From: CALWPV01 sp045632125
Lineage (GTDB): Bacteria; Bacillota; Clostridia; Lachnospirales; Bianqueaceae
NCBI GenBank assembly: GCA_045632125.1
Contig: JAZQWC010000042.1
Span: 1 to 12,842, forward strand
Direction of reading: 5' to 3'
DNA length: 12,842 nt
Shown: positions 7,501 through 12,842 of the stretch, piece by piece
How positions within the stretch are numbered: position 1 is the first letter of the stretch
Layout of the letters: the number at the start of each line of letters is the position of its first letter
Program-made: the position numbers and the translations under genes
Notes under the pieces: generated by a model
Databases searched by the model: none
The model's input: the letters and a program-made list of their open reading frames with translations, nothing else
What the model was told of the DNA's origin: nothing

Positions 7501-8274
7501 TTAATTCATATCAAGATTGTAGAGCAGGGTCTGCATAAAGAAGGGAATCTGGCGTTCCCAGCTGGCCTCGCAGTGGCTGCCGCCGGGCACGATTCGAAAA
7601 TCAAGTTTGACCTGGCGCTCCAGTAAAATAGCCATTACTTCTTCCAGCGAATGCAGCTGATCCGGATGATTAGGCAGCTCCTCAGAGCCATAGTCCATAT
7701 AAACCACGGTATCGGGCTGCACGCCGGATTTGTTCATCACCTTACCCAGACGTTTGGGTGCCACCCAAACCGAAGGAGATAAACAAGCAGCGCGGGAGAA
7801 TACATGATTGTATTCCGTAACGGCATATAAACTCATAAGACCACCCATGGAACTACCGGCAATAAAGGTGTGTTCACGATCAGACAAGGTGGGAAAACGG
7901 CGGTCCACTTCGGGTTTAAACCGGTTGACGAACCACTCCATGGTGGCTTTGCCGCGGCCGGTGATGCGGCCTAATTCTTTGGTGCTGAAGGTGAAGGGGG
8001 AATACTCGGAAAGACGACCATTATCGGGACTGTGGTTACATTCCACTGCCGCAATAATCATGGGCGTCTTGGTATCTTTCATATATTCGAGCAGGCCCCA
8101 GCTCTTTCCATACGTTGCATGGGAGTCGAAAAATACATTATGACCATCAAACATGTAGAGTACAGGATATCGACGTTCCGGATGCTTAGCAGCTTCGTCG
8201 GGTACATAAATATAGGCTCTGCGGGTTTCGCGTCCGGTCAGTTCAGGAACACGGACTTTCCATATTTTAATCAT
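7501..8274 (-). CDS. Putative esterase, PF00756 type (enterochelin-esterase-like)
   Basis: A 257-residue alpha/beta-hydrolase of the putative-esterase family (esterase D / enterochelin esterase relatives). Visible features are PVLYMFDGHN near 37-46, the nucleophile elbow G-S-S-M-G at 140-144 (S142 nucleophile) followed by another G, and H234 in GGSHCEASWERQIPFF, the typical C-terminal histidine setting. D194 in YMDYGSEE is a candidate acid. There is no signal peptide, so it acts inside the cell. I take the ATG at 8274, because GGAGG (8280-8284 on the plus strand) lies five bases before it. The longer reading from 8310 has no ribosome site and would begin inside a predicted leader hairpin. It is the first gene of the three-gene operon and is preceded by a promoter and structured leader. 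Substrate unknown; hydrolysis of siderophore or other acyl esters is possible but not shown. Confidence 0.88.
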   Translation of the reverse strand: MIKIWKVRVPELTGRETRRAYIYVPDEAAKHPERRYPVLYMFDGHNVFFDSHATYGKSWGLLEYMKDTKTPMIIAAVECNHSPDNGRLSEYSPFTFSTKELGRITGRGKATMEWFVNRFKPEVDRRFPTLSDREHTFIAGSSMGGLMSLYAVTEYNHVFSRAACLSPSVWVAPKRLGKVMNKSGVQPDTVVYMDYGSEELPNHPDQLHSLEEVMAILLERQVKLDFRIVPGGSHCEASWERQIPFFMQTLLYNLDMN

Positions 8275-8294
8275 AATTGCCTCCATTCCGAAAA

Positions 8295-8320
8295 CAGCTT
8301 TAAGAAACATCTTAAAACTG
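8295..8320 (-). promoter_or_regulatory. Leader hairpin II of the esterase/ATP-grasp operon
   Basis: Arms CAGCTTTAAG (8295-8304) and CTTAAAACTG (8311-8320, plus-strand reading) form a 10 bp stem with one G-U pair in the minus-strand RNA and a six-base loop. It lies between the predicted transcription start and the ribosome site of the first esterase. No T-run follows, so it is not a terminator. Confidence 0.5.
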
Positions 8321-8334
8321 TTACGAATTAGAAT

Positions 8335-8351
8335 CAGGGTGATACGCCCTG
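8335..8351 (-). promoter_or_regulatory. Leader hairpin I of the esterase/ATP-grasp operon
   Basis: CAGGG (8335-8339) / CCCTG (8347-8351) with a seven-base loop. It would sit at the extreme 5' end of the minus-strand transcript if transcription starts near 8352, where such hairpins often stabilise mRNA. Confidence 0.45.
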
Positions 8352-8358
8352 CCTCTCC

Positions 8359-8387
8359 ATGATACCACTATATAAGGGAAAAATCAA
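8359..8387 (-). promoter_or_regulatory. Promoter of the esterase/ATP-grasp operon
   Basis: On the minus strand, TTGATT (8382-8387) and TATCAT (8359-8364) with a 17-base spacer. The start would be near 8352, giving a leader of about 78 bases. The hexamers are imperfect, so an activator may be needed. Confidence 0.55.
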
Positions 8388-8408
8388 TAGAAAAGCCCGC
8401 CGAGACAC

Positions 8409-8422
8409 TGCAAACATTTGCA
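8409..8422. promoter_or_regulatory. Palindrome, possible operator
   Basis: TGCAAA-CA-TTTGCA, a perfect 6+6 palindrome with a two-base centre, in the divergent region. Its centre is about 63 bases upstream of the predicted minus-strand start and well upstream of the plus-strand promoter. That spacing suits an activator of the operon. It resembles LacI/CcpA-type operators but lacks their usual central CG. The rest of this 306-base intergenic region (8275-8580) holds the two promoters and the leader hairpins, and no gene that I can support. Confidence 0.4.
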
Positions 8423-8490
8423 TCATAAAGCCGGTTTTTTTGTCAAATTTCATAAATTAGAAGGGGAAACTGCAACAACTAAATTCGGAC

Positions 8491-8519
8491 TTGATTGTTT
8501 GTATCGGGATGTTTATAAT
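8491..8519 (+). promoter_or_regulatory. Promoter of the glycerol-1-phosphate dehydrogenase gene
   Basis: TTGATT (8491-8496), 17-base spacer, perfect TATAAT (8514-8519). The start would be near 8526, about 55 bases before the ATG at 8581. Confidence 0.75.
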
Positions 8520-8580
8520 ACAAGTAAATTGAGAAACTTAGACAGCTATGGCTGCAATGGATAGATGCGAAGGAGAAAAC

Positions 8581-9834
8581 ATGAACGTACAGGATTTATT
8601 AAAAGGCGTTGACTGCGCCTGCGGCAAACACCATGCCTGCGATATTGGCTATGTAGCCATCGAAAAGGGTGCCATCGATCATTTGAAAAAACTGTGTGAA
8701 GGCAAACAAACTGTGCTGGTGGTAGCCGACGAGAATACATATAAGGCTGCAGGGCAGCAAACCATGGCGGCACTGGAGGGAAAGAACCTGCGATCCGTGA
8801 TCTTCAGCGGGGCAACCATTCTGATCCCCAATGAAGAGGCAGTGGCCGAGGTGGAAAAAGAACTGGAAGGCATCGATGTAATCGTGGGTATCGGGTCCGG
8901 CGTGATCCAGGATCTGTGTAAGTTCGTTTCCTTTAACAGCGGTATCCCTTATTATATTGTAGCAACTGCACCTTCCATGGATGGTTATGCTTCCAGCGGC
9001 GCGGCTATGATCATGGGCGGTATGAAAGTGACCTATTCTGCCAAGGTTCCGGATGCGATCTTGGCTGATCCGGCAGTATTGAAGGATGCTCCCTTTGCCA
9101 TGATCCAGGCCGGATACGGTGATATTGTGGGCAAGTATTCAGCGCTGAACGACTGGAAACTGAGTAAGGCGGTAAAAGATGAATATTTCTGTCAGTATAT
9201 TTATGATCTGACTTTCGATATGCTGAAAAAGACTTTGGAACTGGCCGATGGCTTGATGCAGCGGGATGAAGAAAGTGTGAAAGTGTTGATGGAAGCGCTG
9301 GTAGGCGTTGGCATCGCCATGAGTTTTGCCGGTAACTCCCGTCCGGCTTCCGGTAGTGAGCATCATCTGTCCCATTATTTTGAAATCACCGGAATTGTAA
9401 CCGATACAGAATATTTGACCCATGGTATCGACGTGGCCTATTCCACTGTGAAAACCGCTGAGATCCGTGAAGCTTTGTTGAAGCGTCAGTGGCCGGCGGT
9501 ATCCTATCATCAGGATCGCAGTGAATATGAGGCTGCCATGAAGGAAGTTTACCACGAAGTGGCCGAGGGGTGTATCGAACTGCAGGATAAGGTAGGACAT
9601 TATGCGGCAGACCGTATGCCCACTTATTTGGCGAAGGAAGAGGAGATCCGCAGCATCTTGGCAGAGCATCCAAAGGCAAGCGAGATCGAGGCCATGCTGG
9701 CAGCAGTAGGAATGTCCATGGATGAGTTTTATAAGACATATGATGCTGAGAAGATCGAGAAAGCTCTGGTTTATGCCAAGGATCTGAAGGATCGTTACAC
9801 GGTGCTTTGGATGCATTACGACATGCTAGGCTGA
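8581..9834 (+). CDS. sn-glycerol-1-phosphate dehydrogenase (AraM/EgsA family)
   Basis: A 417-residue member of the iron-containing-alcohol-dehydrogenase-like superfamily, closest by pattern to AraM/EgsA, which reduce dihydroxyacetone phosphate to sn-glycerol-1-phosphate with NAD(P)H. The nucleotide loop is GIGSGVIQD (103-111) and the family block ATAPSMDGYASSGA is at 128-141. Likely metal ligands are D181 in GYGDIVGK, H261 in GSEHHLSH and H281 in LTHGID, with spacing close to the archaeal enzyme. The N-terminus has a C-A-C-G-K-H-H-A-C cluster (12-20) that could bind zinc. The start at 8581 is chosen because AAGGAG (8570-8575) lies five bases upstream; the in-frame ATG at 8548 has no ribosome site. 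The gene is monocistronic with its own promoter and terminator. No arabinose genes or prenyltransferase lie beside it, so its product's use is unclear. A related dehydrogenase activity is possible. Confidence 0.85.
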   Translation: MNVQDLLKGVDCACGKHHACDIGYVAIEKGAIDHLKKLCEGKQTVLVVADENTYKAAGQQTMAALEGKNLRSVIFSGATILIPNEEAVAEVEKELEGIDVIVGIGSGVIQDLCKFVSFNSGIPYYIVATAPSMDGYASSGAAMIMGGMKVTYSAKVPDAILADPAVLKDAPFAMIQAGYGDIVGKYSALNDWKLSKAVKDEYFCQYIYDLTFDMLKKTLELADGLMQRDEESVKVLMEALVGVGIAMSFAGNSRPASGSEHHLSHYFEITGIVTDTEYLTHGIDVAYSTVKTAEIREALLKRQWPAVSYHQDRSEYEAAMKEVYHEVAEGCIELQDKVGHYAADRMPTYLAKEEEIRSILAEHPKASEIEAMLAAVGMSMDEFYKTYDAEKIEKALVYAKDLKDRYTVLWMHYDMLG

Positions 9835-9846
9835 AGAAGGGGATTC

Positions 9847-9897
9847 AAGGTGTACGGTGGATCAAATTGAATGATCCTGCGTACACCTTTTTATTTT
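9847..9897 (+). terminator. Terminator of the glycerol-1-phosphate dehydrogenase gene
   Basis: AAGGTGTACG (9847-9856) / CGTACACCTT (9880-9889), a two-base mismatch, then GGATCA (9859-9864) / TGATCC (9872-9877). The 3' arm runs into five T (9888-9892), one A and four more T. Confidence 0.92.
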
Positions 9898-9916
9898 AAA
9901 AATAGAAGAAAAACCA

Positions 9917-9945
9917 TTGACAAAATTAATGGGATCTGATATTAT
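9917..9945 (+). promoter_or_regulatory. Promoter of the 39-codon ORF
   Basis: Perfect TTGACA (9917-9922), 17-base spacer, TATTAT (9940-9945). Predicted start near 9952, directly in front of a palindrome. Confidence 0.75.
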
Positions 9946-9957
9946 TAATATAACAAA

Positions 9958-9975
9958 GTTAGTTAACGCTAACTA
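9958..9975. promoter_or_regulatory. Palindromic operator, possibly metalloregulator type
   Basis: Two nested inverted repeats: GTTAG (9958-9962) / CTAAC (9969-9973), and TAGTTA (9960-9965) / TAACTA (9970-9975). The site covers about +6 to +24 of the predicted transcript, a place where a bound repressor would block transcription. The TTAG...CTAA pattern recalls DtxR/MntR boxes, but the half-sites are shorter than the classical box, so the regulator class is a guess. Confidence 0.5.
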
Positions 9976-10005
9976 GTAAAAATTCAAGGACTGGAGGATA
10001 AGACG

Positions 10006-10125
10006 ATGTTGAATAATTGGAAAGAATTCTTTATGTTATTGGAAATGGCCCTATGGATCGGAAGTGCGTTTTATCTTAAGGCGCGACTGAAACAGTATAT
10101 TTACAAACCTAGTAATTCGATATAA
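10006..10125 (+). CDS. Small predicted membrane protein, 39 residues
   Basis: ATG at 10006, 39 codons, TAA. A strong GGAGG (9993-9997) sits eight bases before the ATG. The peptide begins MLNNWKEFF; residues about 8-24 (FFMLLEMALWIGSAFYL) are hydrophobic enough for one membrane helix, with a single glutamate (E13) inside it. The tail KARLKQYIYK is basic, predicting the C-terminus in the cytoplasm. There are no cysteines. The ORF has its own perfect -35 promoter, a palindrome at the transcription start and a tight terminator 12 bases after the stop, so it is a complete transcription unit. I do not recognise the protein. Such small membrane proteins often adjust transporters or sensors, but no function is shown here. 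Confidence 0.72.
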   Translation: MLNNWKEFFMLLEMALWIGSAFYLKARLKQYIYKPSNSI

Positions 10126-10137
10126 TCCTTTCCGAAG

Positions 10138-10162
10138 AAAGCTGCCGCGGGGCAGCTTTTTT
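10138..10162 (+). terminator. Terminator of the 39-codon ORF
   Basis: AAAGCTGCC (10138-10146) / GGCAGCTTT (10151-10159), a perfect 9 bp stem with loop GCGG, running into six T (10157-10162). Confidence 0.95.
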
Positions 10163-10164
10163 CG

Positions 10165-10193
10165 TTGTATTTTTTTGGAATTTGCGTTACAAT
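10165..10193 (+). promoter_or_regulatory. Promoter of the sugar phosphate isomerase gene
   Basis: TTGTAT (10165-10170), 17-base spacer, TACAAT (10188-10193), directly after the preceding terminator. Predicted start near 10200, about 25 bases before the ATG. Confidence 0.6.
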
Positions 10194-10224
10194 GTGAGCA
10201 ATAACTCATACGAGGAGGTACACT

Positions 10225-11136
10225 ATGAAATTCGGTTTTAGCATCTATAGTTTATGGAATGCAATGCGCCGTGGAGAAATGACAGTGGAAGAGGCTTTTG
10301 CATGGATTGCAGAAAATGGTGGCGATCACATTGAGATCATCGATTTTGGCCCCCAGGAGACACCGGAAAAATTGGCAGAGCTATCTAAAAAATATAATCT
10401 TCCCATTTCTGCCTATAGCATCGGTTCCATGTTGGCACAGGGTGACGAAGCGAATTACGAAGCAGAACTGACTCGCTTAAAAGGTGAGATCGACAAGGCT
10501 CGCACCATGGGAGCTAAGCTGGTACGCTGTGATATGGTCCGGGTTATGATGGGCCGTGGTGAAACCGGCGTGGAAATCTACGACCGTATTTTCCCCATGA
10601 TGGTAAAGGGAGCCAGAGAATTGGCTGACTATGCTGCACAGTTTGATATGGAAATTTCCATTGAAAATCATGGTACCTTGATGAATGGTGCAGAGCGTGT
10701 AAAACGCCTTCTGCTGGCAGTGGATCGTCCTAACTATGGTTGCACGGTGGATATCGGTAATGTGCTGTGCGTAGATGAAGATCCGGAAGTATGCGTAGAG
10801 GAACTGATCCCCTTTGCAAAACGCGTACATATTAAAGACTTTTATGTGCGTAAAGATGGATATGCGATTGGTGCAAAATCTATGGGAGATTCAAAGAATA
10901 ACGATCCCGGGGCCTTGGGTGATGGCAGTTGGCTGACCACAAGACATAAACGTTTTCTGCGTGGTGCGATCATTGGTCACGGCGATATTGACATGAGAGC
11001 TGTTCTGCAAAAAGTTGTAGATTCCGGATACGACGGAGATCTGACCATTGAGTTCGAAGGTATGGAAGAACCCACCTTGGCCTGCAAACTAAGTATGGCT
11101 AACCTGCGTCAGATCGTGGCAATGTGCAAAAACTAA
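10225..11136 (+). CDS. Sugar phosphate isomerase/epimerase, xylose-isomerase-like TIM barrel
   Basis: A 303-residue cytoplasmic TIM barrel of the AP-endonuclease-2 / IolE-IolI group, which isomerise, epimerise or dehydrate sugars and cyclitol derivatives with a divalent metal. The expected metal residues appear in order: E147 in SIENHG, D176 in VDIGN, H202 in HIKDF and E276 in TIEFEG, with H252 in GHGDID another conserved position; E37 in HIEIID lies after an early strand. An insertion around 207-245 (KSMGDSKNNDPG and following) probably covers the active site. The ATG follows AGGAGG (10213-10218) by six bases. It is a single-gene unit, convergent with a Gfo/Idh/MocA oxidoreductase; these two families often share cyclitol or keto-sugar pathways, but here they are not cotranscribed. 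Substrate unknown. Confidence 0.9.
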   Translation: MKFGFSIYSLWNAMRRGEMTVEEAFAWIAENGGDHIEIIDFGPQETPEKLAELSKKYNLPISAYSIGSMLAQGDEANYEAELTRLKGEIDKARTMGAKLVRCDMVRVMMGRGETGVEIYDRIFPMMVKGARELADYAAQFDMEISIENHGTLMNGAERVKRLLLAVDRPNYGCTVDIGNVLCVDEDPEVCVEELIPFAKRVHIKDFYVRKDGYAIGAKSMGDSKNNDPGALGDGSWLTTRHKRFLRGAIIGHGDIDMRAVLQKVVDSGYDGDLTIEFEGMEEPTLACKLSMANLRQIVAMCKN

Positions 11137-11147
11137 ATATACCAATT

Positions 11148-11190
11148 CAAGTAAAACAGGAGCCGTATTTCTCGGCTCCTGTTTTACTTG
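11148..11190. terminator. Two-way terminator between isomerase and oxidoreductase genes
   Basis: A perfect 18 bp inverted repeat CAAGTAAAACAGGAGCCG (11148-11165) / CGGCTCCTGTTTTACTTG (11173-11190), loop of seven bases. The TTTTA within the outer arm provides the U-rich stretch on both strands. Confidence 0.9.
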
Positions 11191-11198
11191 TGCGCTAT

Positions 11199-12425
11199 TT
11201 AATTTTCTGCAAAATGTTCGTATCCAATCATCGAACCGGTAACAGCCTTGCCAAAGGCAGGTTCCAACTCACAGGGCAGCTTCCATTCATCGAAGCAGCG
11301 GGTCAGCAGAGCATCCAGGCCGTCACCATAGATCATCTGCTCCTTCTCATCGGTGACGATCATCTCCTGCGGCAGGAAGGGCGTGTTAGGAATCAGTTCT
11401 TCAATGCGGTTAATAATGGAGGTATGAACTTTAGCGGTATCGGGGCTGCACAGGTGGGGCGCGCCTTCCTCCAACACCTTCAGCATCCAGTCCAGTTTAC
11501 AAGTCTCCAACTGATTGGGGCAACCATATTCGACCTCGCTGCCATCAGCCAAATAACCGCGAACCACTACACCGCGGCGATCTTCCACCTTCGCCTCAAT
11601 GCGGCCGCCCTCAAACTCGAAAACAAACTCCGGTCCGCGCATACCCGGCTTGCAAATTGCATGGGACGCCAAATATAAGAGCGGAATGCCATCAGCGGTT
11701 TTCGCGCGCAGCGCGCAAGTATCGTACATTTCGATGGGGTTGGCGCGATACGTCTGCACAGTAATGGACTCGATGTCGGCACTGTCACTTAAGCGTTTAC
11801 CTGCGGTAAACAGCATATTGTTTAAGTAATGGGCGGTGGCGTTATTCGCTACACTGTCCAGGATCCATTCGCCGGAGCCGGCTTTTTTGCGGGCGGCCCA
11901 GCCGATGCCGCGGCGGTAATAGGCGAAATCGCGAGGCCATAGCACCAGAGTTTTCATGCGTTTTAAAGCACCATATTTGCCGGCCAGTACATCCTCCTTC
12001 ATAGTGTGGATGGCATCGCTGTAGTTCCACTGGAAACCTACAAAAAGCTCCTTGCCGGTACGGGCAGCGGCTTCCTTCATGGCTTCGATATCATCCACCA
12101 CGGCACAGATGGGCTTTTCGCACATGACGTGGCTGCCATGCTCCAAACAGTAGATGGACTGCTCTTTATGCAGATGGATGGGGGTGGATACGATGGCGAT
12201 GTCGGCGGTATGCTGGGCATAAAATTCTTCCAGCGTATCATAGAGGGGAATGCCGGCTGCCAGCAGGTCCTGATAGCGGGGACTGGCTGAGGCAAAGGGG
12301 TCAACACCGCCTACCAATTTCATGGGCAGATCGCAGTCGTCGCGCAGCAGACGGCGCAGAAAGGATGTGCCATAGCCACCAACGCCGACTAAAACGACAG
12401 AGTATTCTTTTGTATGATCATTCAT
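11199..12425 (-). CDS. Gfo/Idh/MocA family oxidoreductase
   Basis: A 408-residue NAD(P)-dependent dehydrogenase of the Gfo/Idh/MocA family, acting on sugars, inositols or their derivatives in the cytoplasm. The N-terminal Rossmann fold has VLVGVGGYGTS (11-21) for the dinucleotide. The family motif MCEKPICA (101-108) holds catalytic lysine K104. The C-terminal alpha/beta domain begins near 130. D190 and H199, in the block that starts DSVANNATAH, lie where the family's active-site residues sit. The final 60 residues or so extend a little beyond the usual 330-390 length. The ATG at 12425 follows AGGAGG (12434-12439 on the plus strand) by eight bases. It starts 15 bases after the TetR-type gene, so the two are almost certainly cotranscribed and the regulator probably controls both. 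Substrate unknown. Confidence 0.92.
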   Translation of the reverse strand: MNDHTKEYSVVLVGVGGYGTSFLRRLLRDDCDLPMKLVGGVDPFASASPRYQDLLAAGIPLYDTLEEFYAQHTADIAIVSTPIHLHKEQSIYCLEHGSHVMCEKPICAVVDDIEAMKEAAARTGKELFVGFQWNYSDAIHTMKEDVLAGKYGALKRMKTLVLWPRDFAYYRRGIGWAARKKAGSGEWILDSVANNATAHYLNNMLFTAGKRLSDSADIESITVQTYRANPIEMYDTCALRAKTADGIPLLYLASHAICKPGMRGPEFVFEFEGGRIEAKVEDRRGVVVRGYLADGSEVEYGCPNQLETCKLDWMLKVLEEGAPHLCSPDTAKVHTSIINRIEELIPNTPFLPQEMIVTDEKEQMIYGDGLDALLTRCFDEWKLPCELEPAFGKAVTGSMIGYEHFAEN

Positions 12426-12440
12426 GGAAAGTACCTCCTG

Positions 12441-12842
12441 TTAGAACTTAGAGATGATTGCTTGGTTTGGATAGGTCAAATATTCCAGCACCATGTCGGT
12501 GACATAGCTGGCATAACGGCTAACCGCAGCGGGGGCGGTTAAATCGTGCTGCATTAGATGGGACATGGTGTGAATGTTGGAAAAGTAAGAGAAACAGAAC
12601 ATATTGATGGAAAGAACGGCATTTTCCACGTCCAGATCGCGGCGGAAGACGCCGGTTTGAATGCCTGAAGTTAGGGTGTCGGAAAGCATTTTCAGAGAGC
12701 GTCCCTTGGAGAGGGCAGCACCGGAAGCTTTCATATACTGTGCCTGATTCAGATTTTCCCACATGAGCATGCGTACGAAGGTGGGATTATCTGTTAAAAA
12801 ATGAAAATACATATCGATGATGCGGCGCACGGTGTCGGCGGG
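12441..12842 (-). CDS. TetR-family regulator, C-terminal part (cut by window edge)
   Basis: The reading frame is open from the right edge to the stop at 12441, giving 133 visible residues and no N-terminus. The visible part is all-helical and reads like a TetR ligand-binding and dimerisation domain: FLTDNPTFVRMLMWEN, then a SGIQTGVFRRDLDVENAV segment and an amphipathic end around MVLEYLTYP. The DNA-binding helix-turn-helix would lie outside the window, so the family call rests on the C-terminal pattern only. A GTG at 12830 is present but the frame continues past it (codons for P-A-D-T), so it is not taken as the start. The gene is followed after 15 bases by the oxidoreductase, whose ribosome site lies just upstream of this gene's stop in mirror order, a compact operon. 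It likely senses a metabolite handled by that enzyme. Confidence 0.75.
   Translation of the reverse strand, partial: PADTVRRIIDMYFHFLTDNPTFVRMLMWENLNQAQYMKASGAALSKGRSLKMLSDTLTSGIQTGVFRRDLDVENAVLSINMFCFSYFSNIHTMSHLMQHDLTAPAAVSRYASYVTDMVLEYLTYPNQAIISKF

Noticed and set aside
8275..8310. Longer N-terminus of the first esterase, starting at 8310
   Set aside because: No ribosome site precedes it, the start codon falls in the loop of a leader hairpin, and GGAGG is correctly spaced from the ATG at 8274.
8391..8440. Terminator-like GCCGG followed by seven T in the divergent region
   Set aside because: The upstream GCCCGCCG stretch does not pair well with GCCGG (only three bases before a mismatch), and no plus-strand gene ends there.
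8440..8445. Perfect minus-strand TTGACA as a second promoter for the esterase operon
   Set aside because: The nearest -10-like hexamer, TATGAT, is only 13 bases away, and nothing suitable lies at 16-18 bases.
9139..9816. Minus-strand open frame opposite the glycerol-1-phosphate dehydrogenase gene
   Set aside because: Shadow of a strongly supported gene, no start signals, no motifs.
11124..11678. Plus-strand open frame overlapping the isomerase end and the oxidoreductase
   Set aside because: It runs through a strong terminator and antisense to a clear Gfo/Idh/MocA gene.

Overview
The window looks like chromosomal DNA from a Gram-positive anaerobe of the Clostridia (Bacillota). Supporting this are strong AGGAGG-type ribosome binding sites, sigma-A-like promoters, Rho-independent terminators after nearly every gene, and a tryptophan T-box leader. 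I see no phage, transposon, CRISPR, rRNA or tRNA signature. Genus cannot be told from the sequence alone.

Layout, left to right. (1) mgtE, a magnesium transporter, on the minus strand (136-1536). (2) Divergent from it, a complete tRNA-Trp-sensing T-box leader (about 1710-2013) controls a lone trpB (2060-3277); no trpA or other trp gene is present. (3) A minus-strand amidohydrolase (3349-4443) faces trpB across a shared terminator. (4) Divergent from it, a promoter, a possible 17-codon ORF and a HAD-family phosphatase (4677-5366). (5) A three-gene minus-strand operon, read 8274 to 5496: a PF00756-type esterase, a second alpha/beta-hydrolase with a GCSLG nucleophile elbow, and an ATP-grasp ligase. 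It has its own promoter and a structured 5' leader. (6) Divergent from it, an sn-glycerol-1-phosphate dehydrogenase homologue (8581-9834). (7) A small self-contained unit at 9917-10162: promoter, palindromic operator, 39-codon membrane-protein ORF and terminator. (8) A sugar phosphate isomerase/epimerase (10225-11136), convergent with (9) a Gfo/Idh/MocA oxidoreductase (11199-12425), which lies 15 bases downstream of a TetR-type regulator cut by the right edge (12441-12842).

The genes are short units in alternating convergent and divergent arrangement. Three convergent pairs share one two-way hairpin terminator each (3292-3336, 5425-5479, 11148-11190). The clearest functional story is trpB: it is induced when tRNA-Trp is uncharged, and without an adjacent trpA it may make tryptophan from scavenged indole. 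The most system-like unit with no function I can name is the esterase / hydrolase / ATP-grasp operon, which pairs one bond-forming enzyme with two bond-breaking ones. The least expected item is the 39-residue membrane protein under its own palindromic operator. The isomerase and the TetR-linked oxidoreductase suggest sugar or cyclitol catabolism, but their substrates cannot be read from the sequence.
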